A program made the position numbers and the translations under genes. DNA of 64,000 bases from Mycolicibacterium doricum. GTDB lineage: Bacteria; Actinomycetota; Actinomycetes; Mycobacteriales; Mycobacteriaceae. Below the pieces are notes generated by a model. That model ran no database searches and was not told the DNA's origin. It worked only from the letters and a program-made list of their open reading frames with translations. The DNA is taken from the NCBI RefSeq assembly GCF_010728155.1, contig NZ_AP022605.1:930001-994000 (forward strand), given 5' to 3'. Below, piece after piece: positions 25,275 to 34,569 of this stretch; the stretch's first letter is position 1; each line of letters opens with the position of its first letter.

Positions 25275-28200
25275 ATGACCGCACCGGACGTCGAATCGAC
25301 CACCGCCGAGCACACCGAGCCGCGCACGCTGCTCGAGCCCGGGCGGCGCGGCGTCGTGCGCCTGCTCGGGGGCCCCGGGACCGGGAAGTCGACCTTGCTC
25401 GTCGACACGGCCGCCGAGCATATCGCCGCCGGCGTCGATCCGGAATCGGTTCTACTTCTGACTGGTTCGGCGTCACTGCGGTCGGCCTCCCGTGGGGCGG
25501 TGACCCGCAGACTGCTCGAGGGCGGCACCCGCCAGGTGGTGCGCGAACCGCTGGTCCGCACCATCCACTCGTACGCGTTCGCAGTGCTGCGGCTGGCCGC
25601 CCAGCGCAGCGGCGATGCACCGCCACGCCTCATCACCAGCGCCGAACAGGACGGGATCATCGGCGAACTGCTCGCCGGTGACATCGAGGACGGCGACCGT
25701 TCGGCGGTCGCCTGGCCGGCCGCACTGCGCCCGGCGCTCACCACCGCCGGATTCGCCACCGAACTGCGCGACCTGATGGCCCGGTGCACCGAGCGCGGTG
25801 TCGATCCCCTTGCCCTGCAACGCCTGGGCCGGCTTCACCGCCGTCCGGAGTGGGTGGCAGCCGGCCGGTTCGCCCAGGTTTACGAGCACGTCATGCTGCT
25901 GCGTTCTTCGGTGGGTATGGCCGCACCAAAGGCGACGACGCCCGCGCTTGGGGCGGCCGAACTCGTCGGAGCGGCACTCGAGGCGCTGGCCGTGGACGCC
26001 GACCTGCTGGCGGCCGAACGCAGCCGCATCAGCCTGCTGCTGGTCGACGACGCCCAGCACCTCGACCCGCAGGCCGCCCGCCTGGTGCGGGTACTCTCCG
26101 CCGGCGCCGATTTGACAGTGTTCGCCGGGGACCCTGACCAATCGGTGTTCGGCTACCGAGGTGCCGATCCGGCGCTGCTGCGCGTGCAGGAGGGTACCGC
26201 GGCCGTGCTGACCCGGTCACACCGTTGCGCACCGGCGGTGGCGCGCGCGATCGCCGGTATCGCGCGGCGACTGCCGGGGCGGCGCCCCACGTTCACCGGC
26301 AACTGCGACGACGACGGCGACGGGTCGGTGGTGGTACGGGTCGCCGCGACGGCCCACGCCGAATCGGCCCTCATCGCCGATGCGCTGCGCCGTGCGCATC
26401 TTGTCGACGGGGTGCCGTGGTCCGAGATGGCCGTCATCGTGCGTTCGCTGCGGCGGGCCGGTGCGCCGCTGGCTCGTGCGCTGACCGCCGCCGGGGTGCC
26501 GGTCGATCTGTCCACGGCGGCACCGCTGGTCGAGGAGCCGGCCGCGCGCGCCCTGCTGACCGTGCTCGAGGCCACCGCCGACGGTCTGACCGGCGCCCAG
26601 GCCGAGGCGCTGCTCGCCGGCCCGGTCGGCCGGGTGGACCCGGTCACCATGCGCCAGGTCCGCCGCGCGTTGCGGCGCGCCGACGGCAGCCAACCGCCGC
26701 GGGAGTTCACCGACCTGCTCGTCGAAGCACTCACCGGACCGCTACCGGAGGTGTCGGCGGAACTGCAGCGACCGTTGCGACGGGTGCGGTCCGTGCTGGC
26801 GGCCGCCCGCCACAGCGTCGACCACGACCTCGACCCGCGGCACACGCTGTGGCGGGTCTGGCAGCGCAGCCGGCTGCAGCAGCGTTGGCTCGCGGCCAGC
26901 GAACGCGGCGGTACCTCCGGCGCACAGGCCCACCGCGATCTGGACGCCGTCACCACCCTGTTCGACGTCGCCGACCAGTACGTCACCCGCACCGCGGGCG
27001 CGTCGGTCCGGGGCTTCCTCGACCACGTCGCCGCACTCGGCCTGCCCTCCGCACGCCGCGGCGAGCGCCACGACCCGCGGGCCGTCGCGGTGCGGAGCGC
27101 CCACGCCGCCTTGGCCGGTGAATGGGACTTCGTCGTGATCGCCAGCCTGCAGGAAGGGCTGTGGCCGAATACGATCCCGCGCGGTGGCGTCCTGGGCACC
27201 CAGCGCCTGGTCGACGTACTCGACGGTGTGACCGATTCGGCCTCCGACGCGGTGTCGACGCGCGCACCGCTGCTCGCGGAGGAACGCCGGCTCCTGATCG
27301 CCGCACTCGGCCGCGCCCGGCGCCGGGTCCTGGTGACCGCCGTCGACAGCGACTCCGGCGCCGAAGCGATGCTTCCGTCGCCCTTCTGCCAGGAACTTGC
27401 CGCGCTGGCCACCGATCAAAGTAACGGTCCGCAGGCCCCTGTCCGTGCGCCGCGCGTGCTGGCGCCTTCCGCGCTGGTTGGGCGGCTGCGCGCGGTGGTG
27501 TGCGCACCCGACGGCACGGTCGAGGATGCGGACCGCCGATGTGCGGCCGCCCAACTCGCGCGGCTCGCCGCCGCTGGCGTTGCCGGCGCGGATCCCAGCC
27601 AGTGGCACGCCATGACGGCACCGTCCACCGACGAACCGCTGTGGAGCGACGACCAGCAGATGGTCACGTTGTCACCGTCGACGTTGCAGACCCTCACCGA
27701 CTGCCCGCTGCGCTGGTTGCTCGAACGCCACGGCGGGCGCGACGGCCGCGATGTTCGGTCCGCGGTCGGATCTCTGCTGCACGCCCTGGTGTCCGAATCG
27801 GGCAAGACCGAAAGCCAGCTGCGCAGCGACCTCGAACGGGTTTGGGACCACCTGCCGTACGAGGCGCAGTGGCACGCCGCCAACGAGCTGACCCGCCACC
27901 GGGCCATGCTGTCGGCGTTCGAGCAGTGGCGCGCTCAGACCCGCCGGGAGCTGATCGAGGTCGGCACCGAGGTCGACGTCGACGGTGTCGTCTGCGACGT
28001 CGACGGAAGCGGGCCAGCGGTCCGGGTGCGCGGCCGCCTCGACCGGTTGGAGCGCGACAGCGCCGGCCGGCTGGTGGCCGTGGACATCAAGACGGGCAAG
28101 AGCCCGGTCACCAAGGACGAAGCCCAACGGCACGCGCAGCTGGCGATGTACCAGCTCGCCGTTGCCGCAGGCCTGCTAGCCGAAGGCGATGTGCCCGGCG

Positions 28201-28421
28201 GCGGCAAGCTGGTGTACCTCGGCAAGAGCGGCGCAGCCGGACCGACCGAACGCGAACAGGACGCGCTGACCCCCGACGCCGTCGCGCAGTGGAAACATGA
28301 CCTCGGTGAGGCCGCCGCCGCCACCCGGGGACCACGGTTCGTCGCACGGATCAACGACAGCTGCGCGCACTGCCCGGTGCGCAGCAGTTGCCCCGCGCAG
28401 TCCGCGGGGGAGCGCGCATGA
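25275..28421 (+). CDS. adnA: ATP-dependent helicase-nuclease subunit AdnA
   Basis: A 1048-residue UvrD-like helicase with a C-terminal RecB-family nuclease. Walker A is GGPGTGKST (32-40), DEAx-type motif II is LLVDDAQHLD, and the nuclease motif is VDIKTGK (Asp937/Lys939 region) followed by QLAMYQL. Cysteines in LTDCPLRWL and the terminal CAHCPVRSSC form an AddB-type [4Fe-4S] cluster. AdnA and AdnB form the mycobacterial dimeric end-resection motor-nuclease for double-strand breaks. The gene ends in an ATGA overlap with adnB. The start ATG 25275 lacks a clear ribosome-binding site. Confidence 0.95.
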   Translation: MTAPDVESTTAEHTEPRTLLEPGRRGVVRLLGGPGTGKSTLLVDTAAEHIAAGVDPESVLLLTGSASLRSASRGAVTRRLLEGGTRQVVREPLVRTIHSYAFAVLRLAAQRSGDAPPRLITSAEQDGIIGELLAGDIEDGDRSAVAWPAALRPALTTAGFATELRDLMARCTERGVDPLALQRLGRLHRRPEWVAAGRFAQVYEHVMLLRSSVGMAAPKATTPALGAAELVGAALEALAVDADLLAAERSRISLLLVDDAQHLDPQAARLVRVLSAGADLTVFAGDPDQSVFGYRGADPALLRVQEGTAAVLTRSHRCAPAVARAIAGIARRLPGRRPTFTGNCDDDGDGSVVVRVAATAHAESALIADALRRAHLVDGVPWSEMAVIVRSLRRAGAPLARALTAAGVPVDLSTAAPLVEEPAARALLTVLEATADGLTGAQAEALLAGPVGRVDPVTMRQVRRALRRADGSQPPREFTDLLVEALTGPLPEVSAELQRPLRRVRSVLAAARHSVDHDLDPRHTLWRVWQRSRLQQRWLAASERGGTSGAQAHRDLDAVTTLFDVADQYVTRTAGASVRGFLDHVAALGLPSARRGERHDPRAVAVRSAHAALAGEWDFVVIASLQEGLWPNTIPRGGVLGTQRLVDVLDGVTDSASDAVSTRAPLLAEERRLLIAALGRARRRVLVTAVDSDSGAEAMLPSPFCQELAALATDQSNGPQAPVRAPRVLAPSALVGRLRAVVCAPDGTVEDADRRCAAAQLARLAAAGVAGADPSQWHAMTAPSTDEPLWSDDQQMVTLSPSTLQTLTDCPLRWLLERHGGRDGRDVRSAVGSLLHALVSESGKTESQLRSDLERVWDHLPYEAQWHAANELTRHRAMLSAFEQWRAQTRRELIEVGTEVDVDGVVCDVDGSGPAVRVRGRLDRLERDSAGRLVAVDIKTGKSPVTKDEAQRHAQLAMYQLAVAAGLLAEGDVPGGGKLVYLGKSGAAGPTEREQDALTPDAVAQWKHDLGEAAAATRGPRFVARINDSCAHCPVRSSCPAQSAGERA

Positions 28422-31400
28422 CACCGCGGTACAGCCCCGCCGAATTGGCTTCGGAGCTAGGCCTTTTCGCGCCCACCGACGAACAATCCGCGGTCATCGC
28501 CGCGCCGCCGGGACCGGTCGTCGTGATCGCCGGCGCGGGTGCGGGCAAGACCGAGACCATGGCAGCTCGGGTGGTGTGGCTGGTCGCCAACGGCTACGCG
28601 ACACCCGGCCAGGTGCTCGGGCTGACCTTCACCCGCAAGGCCGCTGGTCAGTTGCTGCGCCGAGTTCGCACCCGGTTGGCGCGGCTGTCCGGTGCGGGGC
28701 TGGTGCCCGGTGCAGGGCCTGGGCTCGACACCGCCGACGACCCGCCGACCGTCAGTACCTATCACGCGTTCGCAGGCACGCTGCTGCGTGAACACGGTCT
28801 GCTGCTGCCGATCGAGCCGGAGACGCGGCTACTGGGGGAGACGGAACTGTGGCAGCTAGCCCACCGCGTAGTTTGTGACCATCCCGGCCCACTGGACATC
28901 GACAAGACCCCCGCGGCGGTCACCGACATGGTGCTGCGCCTCGCCGGTCAGCTCGCCGAGCATCTGGTCGACACCGATGAGCTCCGCGACACTCACGTCG
29001 AGCTCGATCGGCTGGTGCACACGCTGCCCGCCGGGCCGTATCAGCGCGACCGGGGGCCGAGCCAATGGCTGCTGCGGATGCTGACAACCCAGACCGAGCG
29101 CACCCAGCTCATCCCGCTGATCGACGCGCTGCACCGGCGAATGCAGTTCGAGAAGGTGATGGACTTCGGGACGCAGATGGCCGCCGCGGCGAAGCTCGCC
29201 GCCGGATTTCCTCAGGTCGGCGCCGAGCTGCGGTCGCGGTACCGCGTGGTGCTGCTCGACGAGTACCAGGACACCGGGCACGCGCAGCGGGTGGCGTTGT
29301 CGGCGTTGTTCGGTGGCGGTGTGGACGACGGCCTGGCGTTGACCGCGGTCGGCGACCCGATTCAGTCGATCTACGGGTGGCGCGGCGCGTCGGCGACGAA
29401 CCTGCCCCGTTTCGCCACCGACTTCCCGCTCTCCGACGGCAGCCCTGCGCGCGTCCTCGAGCTCCGCACCAGCTGGCGCAATCCGCCCAGCACATTGCAT
29501 CTGGCCAACGCGGTGTCCGCGCAAGCGCGGCAGCGCTCCGTCGCGGTGCGGTCGCTGCGGCCACGCCCGGGCGCCGAAACCGGCACCATCCGGCTGGCGT
29601 TGCTCAAAGACGTCGCCGCAGAGCGTGAGTGGGTGGCCGACGAGGTGGCGCGTCGTCACCACGCCGGCCGCGCAGAGAGCGGGGTTCCGCCCACGGCGGC
29701 GGTGCTGCTACGCCGCAACGCCGATGCGGCACCGATGGCCGAGGCGCTCACCGCACGTGGTGTGCCCGTCGAGGTGGTGGGGTTGGCCGGTTTGCTCGGG
29801 GTCGCCGAAGTCGCCGACGTGGTGGCGATGTTGCGTCTGGTGGCCGATCCCGCCGCGGGTGCGGCGGCGACGCGTACGGTAACCGGTCCGCGGTGGCGCC
29901 TCGGTGGGCGCGACATCGCGGCGCTGTGGCGGCGGGCCGTCGAACTCGACGACGTCGGGCCCGGTCCGGAGGCGACGGCGGCCGAGATCGTGGCGCAGGC
30001 CGCGCCCGACGCCGACGCGGCCTGCTTGGCCGACGCGATCTGTGATCCCGGTGCCGCCGATCGGTACTCGCCGGAGGGGTATCGCCGCATCGTCGCGCTC
30101 GGTCGCGAATTGGCCTGGCTGCGCGCCCATCTCGGGATGGCGCTGCCCGACCTCGTCGCGGAGGTGCGTCGGGTGCTCGGTGTCGACGTCGAGGCCCGCG
30201 CCGGTATGCCGGTGGCGGCGGGCTGGTCAGGAACCGAGCAACTCGACGCCTTCGTCGACGTCGTCGCCGACTACGCAGGCCGGCCCGGCGCCACGATCGG
30301 TGGGCTGCTCGCCTACTTCGATGCGGCGACGGAGCGGGAGAACGGCTTGGCGCCCGCGGATCTCGCCGTCTCCACGGAGCGGGTGCAGATTCTGACGGTG
30401 CACGCGGCCAAGGGGCTGGAATGGCAGGTCGTGGCGGTGCCGCATCTGAGCGGACGGGTCTTTCCCTCGACCGCGCAGGCCCGCACGTGGTTGACCGATC
30501 CGGCAGACCTGCCTCCGCTGCTGCGCGGTGACCGGGCGACCACCACCGACCATGGCGTACCGGTGCTCGACACGTCGGACGTGAACGACCGAAAGAGTCT
30601 GTCTGACAGGATCAACGACCACAAGCGCCGCCTCGAGCAGCGCCGCATCGACGAAGAGCGCCGACTGTTGTACGTCGCGCTCACCCGCGCCGAGGACACG
30701 CTGCTGCTCTCCGGGCACCACTGGGGTGGGACGGAGGGCAAGCCGCGGGGCCCGTCGGAGTTCCTGGAGGAGCTCAAGGACATCATCGACCGCGCCGAGC
30801 AGGACGGCCAACCGTGTGGAGTGGTCGAGCAGTGGGCGCCGGCACCCGCTGACGGCGAGAAGAACCCGTTGCGCGACCACCTCAAAGAGGTGCTCTGGCC
30901 CGCCGACCCGGCCGGCGATCGACGCGCCGACGTCGATCGCGGCGCGCAATTGGTCGCCGAGGCGATGGCCGGCGCGCAGGTGACGGTGCAGGACGTCGAC
31001 GGCTGGGCGGCCGACGTCGACGTGCTGCTCGCCGAGCGTGAACGAGCAGCGCAGAAGCCACCGCTGACGCTGCCTGCCGAGGTATCGGTGAGCACGCTGG
31101 TGAAATTCAGCGACGATCCCGATGCGGTGCTGTTCCGCCTCAACCGACGGTTGCCCGTCCGCCCCGACCCTAATGCGTCGCTGGGGACCGACTTCCATGA
31201 CTGGGTGCAGCGCTATTTCGGCGCCGAGCGGTTGTTCGACCTCGACGATCTACCCGGAGCGGTCGACAGCGACACCAGACGCACCGAGGCCGAACAACTC
31301 GCTGAACTGCAGACGGCGTTCATGTTGTCGCCGTGGGCGGCCCGCACGCCGGTCGACGTCGAGGTGCCGTTCGACATGGTCATCGGCGAGACGGTGGTGC

Positions 31401-31693
31401 GGGGGCGTATCGACGCGGTGTTCGCCGACGATGACGGCGGCGCCACCGTCGTCGACTGGAAGACCGGAGCCCTCCCGGACGCGCCTGCGGCCGCCCAGCA
31501 CACCGCGATCCAGCTCGCCGTCTACCGGCTGGGGTGGGCACAGCTCAGCGGGTGCCCGGTGGAGCGGGTGCGGGCGGCGTTCCACTACGTGCGCCCGAAC
31601 CAGACGGTGCGCCCGACGGGCCTACCGAATATCGAGGGTCTCGCGTCGCTGCTGCAGGCGGCACGGGAATCGGCGCGTCAGGAGGTGCGGTAG
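28418..31693 (+). CDS. adnB: ATP-dependent helicase-nuclease subunit AdnB
   Basis: A 1091-residue second subunit of AdnAB. Walker A AGAGAGKTE (39-47), motif II LLDEYQDTG, motif III GDPIQSIYGWRGA and motif V/VI segments [11 protein letters not shown] and LLYVALTRA show an active UvrD-type motor. The C-terminal nuclease has VVDWKTG (about 1010-1016) and the Q-x-x-x-Y element. The start is ATG 28418, overlapping the adnA stop as ATGA, not the earlier in-frame codon at 28388. The last 16 bases overlap the convergent DoxX gene. Confidence 0.95.
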   Translation: MTPRYSPAELASELGLFAPTDEQSAVIAAPPGPVVVIAGAGAGKTETMAARVVWLVANGYATPGQVLGLTFTRKAAGQLLRRVRTRLARLSGAGLVPGAGPGLDTADDPPTVSTYHAFAGTLLREHGLLLPIEPETRLLGETELWQLAHRVVCDHPGPLDIDKTPAAVTDMVLRLAGQLAEHLVDTDELRDTHVELDRLVHTLPAGPYQRDRGPSQWLLRMLTTQTERTQLIPLIDALHRRMQFEKVMDFGTQMAAAAKLAAGFPQVGAELRSRYRVVLLDEYQDTGHAQRVALSALFGGGVDDGLALTAVGDPIQSIYGWRGASATNLPRFATDFPLSDGSPARVLELRTSWRNPPSTLHLANAVSAQARQRSVAVRSLRPRPGAETGTIRLALLKDVAAEREWVADEVARRHHAGRAESGVPPTAAVLLRRNADAAPMAEALTARGVPVEVVGLAGLLGVAEVADVVAMLRLVADPAAGAAATRTVTGPRWRLGGRDIAALWRRAVELDDVGPGPEATAAEIVAQAAPDADAACLADAICDPGAADRYSPEGYRRIVALGRELAWLRAHLGMALPDLVAEVRRVLGVDVEARAGMPVAAGWSGTEQLDAFVDVVADYAGRPGATIGGLLAYFDAATERENGLAPADLAVSTERVQILTVHAAKGLEWQVVAVPHLSGRVFPSTAQARTWLTDPADLPPLLRGDRATTTDHGVPVLDTSDVNDRKSLSDRINDHKRRLEQRRIDEERRLLYVALTRAEDTLLLSGHHWGGTEGKPRGPSEFLEELKDIIDRAEQDGQPCGVVEQWAPAPADGEKNPLRDHLKEVLWPADPAGDRRADVDRGAQLVAEAMAGAQVTVQDVDGWAADVDVLLAERERAAQKPPLTLPAEVSVSTLVKFSDDPDAVLFRLNRRLPVRPDPNASLGTDFHDWVQRYFGAERLFDLDDLPGAVDSDTRRTEAEQLAELQTAFMLSPWAARTPVDVEVPFDMVIGETVVRGRIDAVFADDDGGATVVDWKTGALPDAPAAAQHTAIQLAVYRLGWAQLSGCPVERVRAAFHYVRPNQTVRPTGLPNIEGLASLLQAARESARQEVR

Positions 31694-32073
31694 ATCGTCA
31701 GCGCCTGAGTGATCATCGGTACCTGCAGCGGCAACCGGGCGATCGCTCCGATCCGCATGGGGCACGGCTTGTCCCACCACAGCCGCACCATGTTGACATT
31801 GCCGGGGAAAACCGCGACGTACAGCGCGATCGCGGCCAGTGCCCCCGCCTTACGGGTCTGCGGCGCCGCCAGCGCGGCGGCCACGCCGAGCTCCGCGACC
31901 CCCGAGGCGTAGGTGTAGAACCGGGTGCTGCCGGGCAACTCCGCCGGGACGATGCCGTCGAACGGCTTCGGGGCGACGAAGTGGAGGATGCCCATGCCGG
32001 CCAGCATCGCCGCCATTCGGTTGGCCAGTTCGGAGCCAGCGTTGCGCTGCAATACGGCTGAGAAAGAGGTCAT
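31678..32073 (-). CDS. DoxX-like membrane protein
   Basis: A 131-residue membrane protein with about four hydrophobic helices (near 18-36, 50-68, 72-90, 100-125). The pattern GMGILHFVAPKPFDGIVP at the N-terminus resembles the DoxX/MauE/YfiH-type family seen in many mycobacteria. Family members are linked to redox or thiosulfate functions, but no function can be assigned here. ATG 32073 begins MTSFSAVLQ. It overlaps the end of adnB by 16 bases on the other strand. Confidence 0.78.
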   Translation of the reverse strand: MTSFSAVLQRNAGSELANRMAAMLAGMGILHFVAPKPFDGIVPAELPGSTRFYTYASGVAELGVAAALAAPQTRKAGALAAIALYVAVFPGNVNMVRLWWDKPCPMRIGAIARLPLQVPMITQALTIYRTS

Positions 32074-32119
32074 GATTACATTGTGCTGGTGCGGCAGTCC
32101 CACCCGATGACGGAGCCTC

Positions 32120-33199
32120 GTGGCTGAAGGACGTCTGCGGCGCCGCCTCGGCCGAATCAACCAGTCGCTTGCCGATCAGCCTGTTCACTCGCTTGTCGAC
32201 CGGGTCACGATTCCGCGTGACGTGCCCAGTCCCTGGTTGCGGATCATCAAGCGAATCGTGATCGCCTTCGGCGTTTTGTGCGCGGTCGTGCTGATCGTCT
32301 ACATCGACCGCGACGGGTACCGGGACACCCAAACCGATGGGCTGTCGTTGCTCGACTGCTTCTACTACGCGACCGTCTCGCTGTCCACGACGGGATACGG
32401 CGACATCACCCCGATCACCGAGGGTGCCCGATTCGTGAACATCGTCGTGATCACCCCCTTACGGGTGGCGTTCCTGATCGTACTGATCGGCACCACGGTC
32501 GAAACCTTGACGACCGAATCCCGTCAGGCGTTCCGAATTCAGCAGTGGAGGAACAAGTTGCGCAACCATACGGTCGTCATCGGATACGGCACCAAAGGCA
32601 GAACGGCGGTGGCGGCCATGGTCGGCGACGAGGTGGCACCGGCCGACATCGTCGTGGTCGACGAGAATCCGGCGGCCCTCGAGCGAGCTCGGAACGCTGG
32701 TTTGGTGACGGTGCGAGGCAGCGCCACAGATTCCGAGGTCCTCCGGCTGGCAAGCGCACAGCACGCCAAGGCGATCATCGTCGCAACCAACCGCGACGAC
32801 ACCGCGGTCCTGGTCACCCTCACCGCTCGGGAGCTGGCGCCGAATGCGAAGATCATCGCTGCGGTCCGAGAAGCGGAGAACCAACACCTCCTGCAACAAT
32901 CCGGTGCCGATTCGACGGTAGTCACCTCCGAGACCGCCGGACGCCTGCTGGGCATCGCCACACAGACCCCGAGCGTGGTGCAGATGATGGAGGACCTGCT
33001 CACCCCGGACGCGGGCTTCGCGATCGCCGAACGCGAGGTCGACCCGAAGGAAGTGGGTGGTTCGCCGCGGCATCTGCACGACATCGTGCTCGGCGTCGTG
33101 CGTAACGGGGGACTCGTGCGCGTCGACGCCCCCGAGGTCGACGCGCTGGAAACGGGCGACCGGCTGCTCTACATCCGCAACGCCGACGCCGAACGATGA
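32120..33199 (+). CDS. Potassium channel with RCK/TrkA-N domain
   Basis: A 359-residue two-helix K+ channel subunit. TM1 is near 41-61, the pore loop has selectivity filter TTGYGD (about 91-96), and TM2 is near 106-124; then comes a cytosolic RCK domain with the Rossmann loop VIGYGTKGRTA and acidic VVDENP, and a TrkA-C-like tail. It probably forms a tetramer gated by a nucleotide or divalent ion. GTG 32120 has GGAG nearby. The end overlaps the nudC start as ATGA. Counterpart of Rv3200c. Confidence 0.92.
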   Translation: MAEGRLRRRLGRINQSLADQPVHSLVDRVTIPRDVPSPWLRIIKRIVIAFGVLCAVVLIVYIDRDGYRDTQTDGLSLLDCFYYATVSLSTTGYGDITPITEGARFVNIVVITPLRVAFLIVLIGTTVETLTTESRQAFRIQQWRNKLRNHTVVIGYGTKGRTAVAAMVGDEVAPADIVVVDENPAALERARNAGLVTVRGSATDSEVLRLASAQHAKAIIVATNRDDTAVLVTLTARELAPNAKIIAAVREAENQHLLQQSGADSTVVTSETAGRLLGIATQTPSVVQMMEDLLTPDAGFAIAEREVDPKEVGGSPRHLHDIVLGVVRNGGLVRVDAPEVDALETGDRLLYIRNADAER

Positions 33200-34131
33200 G
33201 CGGCTTCCGGTCGCTGCGCAACACCCCGCTGCTGTCGCGTGTCGGCGCCGACCGCGCCGACACGTTGCGGACCGACATCGATGCGGCCACCGCGGGCTGG
33301 CCCGACGCACTGCTGCTGCGGGTGGACCGGCGCAACCAGGTGTTGATCGCCGGGGGACAGGCGGTGTTGGGGCCGGCGAACACGCTGGGCGACGCGCCCC
33401 CGGAGCACGCCGTCTTCCTCGGACGGCTGCGCGACGGCCGGCATGTGTGGGGCGTCAGGGCTGCCCTGGAGGCCCCCGAGGACGGCTCCGACGCCGAGGT
33501 GCTCGACCTTCGACGGGCCGGCCAGATCTTCGACGACACCAGCGCGCAACTGGTGGCCACCGCCACCGCGCTGCTCAACTGGCACGACTACGCACACTTC
33601 AGCCCGGTAGACGGCGCGCCCACCAAACCGGTCAAGGCGGGCTGGTCGCGGGTGAACCCGCTCAATGGACACGAGGAGTTCCCGCGCATCGACCCCGCGG
33701 TGATCTGCCTCGTCCACGACGGGCACGACCGCGCGGTGCTCGCCCGCCAGACGCTGTGGCCCGAGCGGTTGTTCTCGATCCTCGCCGGCTTCGTGGAGGC
33801 CGGTGAATCGTTCGAATCGTGCGTGGTGCGTGAGATCGCCGAAGAAGTCGGGCTGGCGGTGACCGACGTGTGTTACCTCGGCAGCCAGCCGTGGCCGTTC
33901 CCGCGCTCGCTGATGGTCGGGTTCCACGCTATCGGCGATCCCGAGCAGCCGTTCGCGTTCAACGACGGCGAGATCGCCGAAGCCGGGTGGTTCGCCCGCG
34001 CCGAGGTGCGCGCCGCGCTGGCAGAGGGAGACTGGAACGCCGCGGCGGTCGGATCGCCGTCGCGGCTGCTCCTGCCCGGATCCATCTCTATCGCCCGCGA
34101 GATCATCGAGTCGTGGGCATGGTCCGACTGA
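33196..34131 (+). CDS. nudC: NAD(H) pyrophosphatase NudC (zinc-less type)
   Basis: A 311-residue Nudix hydrolase cleaving NADH and, in other bacteria, NAD-capped RNA. The Nudix box (GFVEAGESF...REIAEEVG, about 197-219) is intact and the NADH-pyrophosphatase signature SQPWPFPRSLMVGF follows. The zinc ribbon with four cysteines found in E. coli NudC is absent: the equivalent segment (LNWHDYAHFSPVDG) has no Cys, as in other mycobacterial NudC proteins I know. ATG 33196 overlaps the channel gene stop. In M. tuberculosis mycoredoxin follows directly; here an 18-kb island intervenes. Confidence 0.94.
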   Translation: MSGFRSLRNTPLLSRVGADRADTLRTDIDAATAGWPDALLLRVDRRNQVLIAGGQAVLGPANTLGDAPPEHAVFLGRLRDGRHVWGVRAALEAPEDGSDAEVLDLRRAGQIFDDTSAQLVATATALLNWHDYAHFSPVDGAPTKPVKAGWSRVNPLNGHEEFPRIDPAVICLVHDGHDRAVLARQTLWPERLFSILAGFVEAGESFESCVVREIAEEVGLAVTDVCYLGSQPWPFPRSLMVGFHAIGDPEQPFAFNDGEIAEAGWFARAEVRAALAEGDWNAAAVGSPSRLLLPGSISIAREIIESWAWSD

Positions 34132-34569
34132 GGACTCACGCAGTAATCGCGCAGTAATTGGTTTGGTTTAGTTAGGCCCTTTCGGTTTGGCTTGTCCGTG
34201 CTTGCGGTGTGACGCTTGCTGCTGTGGCTCCGATCAGGTCGCCGCGCTGCAGGCGCCGGACGGATCGGTCTCGCCCGGCGATCCGGAGTCGCCGTTGCGG
34301 TGGACAACCAAGTCGACGACCGAGCTCACCGCCCTGATCGCCCAGTGATGATCATGTGCCGGCCATCCATTGACTCGAGGAGGTGACCGACGAAGGAGCG
34401 ACGACCCACAGCGAGGGGTCAGTCGGGATCAGACCCGCTGCGGGGTTGCTACTACGAGCAGCCTTTGGCGCGTCGGCGAGCATAGCGGCTGGGTCTACCC
34501 GGCTGGAACAGGCGGGGATCGCCGATTGGCAGTTCAATAGGACCCGAGCCGCGTAGGAAAGGATCGAGG
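34132..34569 (+). other. Non-coding island boundary
   Basis: A 438-base stretch between nudC and xfp. The first 45 bases are unusually AT-rich for this genome and contain CGCAGTAAT twice. A transposase remnant follows (34235-34348). The rest (34349-34569) shows no convincing gene; a 77-codon minus-strand frame has no recognisable content. The last bases carry the xfp ribosome-binding site (AGGATCGAGG). Confidence 0.6.
34235..34348 (+). pseudogene. ISAzo13-family transposase fragment
   Basis: The frame from 34235 to the TGA at 34346-34348 encodes about 37 residues ending in PGDPESPLRWTTKSTTELTA. DPxSPLRWTTKST is a hallmark of ISAzo13-type transposases, where it sits in the middle of a protein of about 400 residues. 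Here there is no start, no upstream DNA-binding part and no catalytic domain, so it is a dead remnant. It lies exactly at the junction of conserved backbone and the accessory island. Family assignment is from motif memory. Confidence 0.65.

Noticed and set aside
34349..34569. DosR box upstream of xfp
   Set aside because: No match to the GGGAC...GTCCC palindrome was found; only partial GGGxx segments occur.
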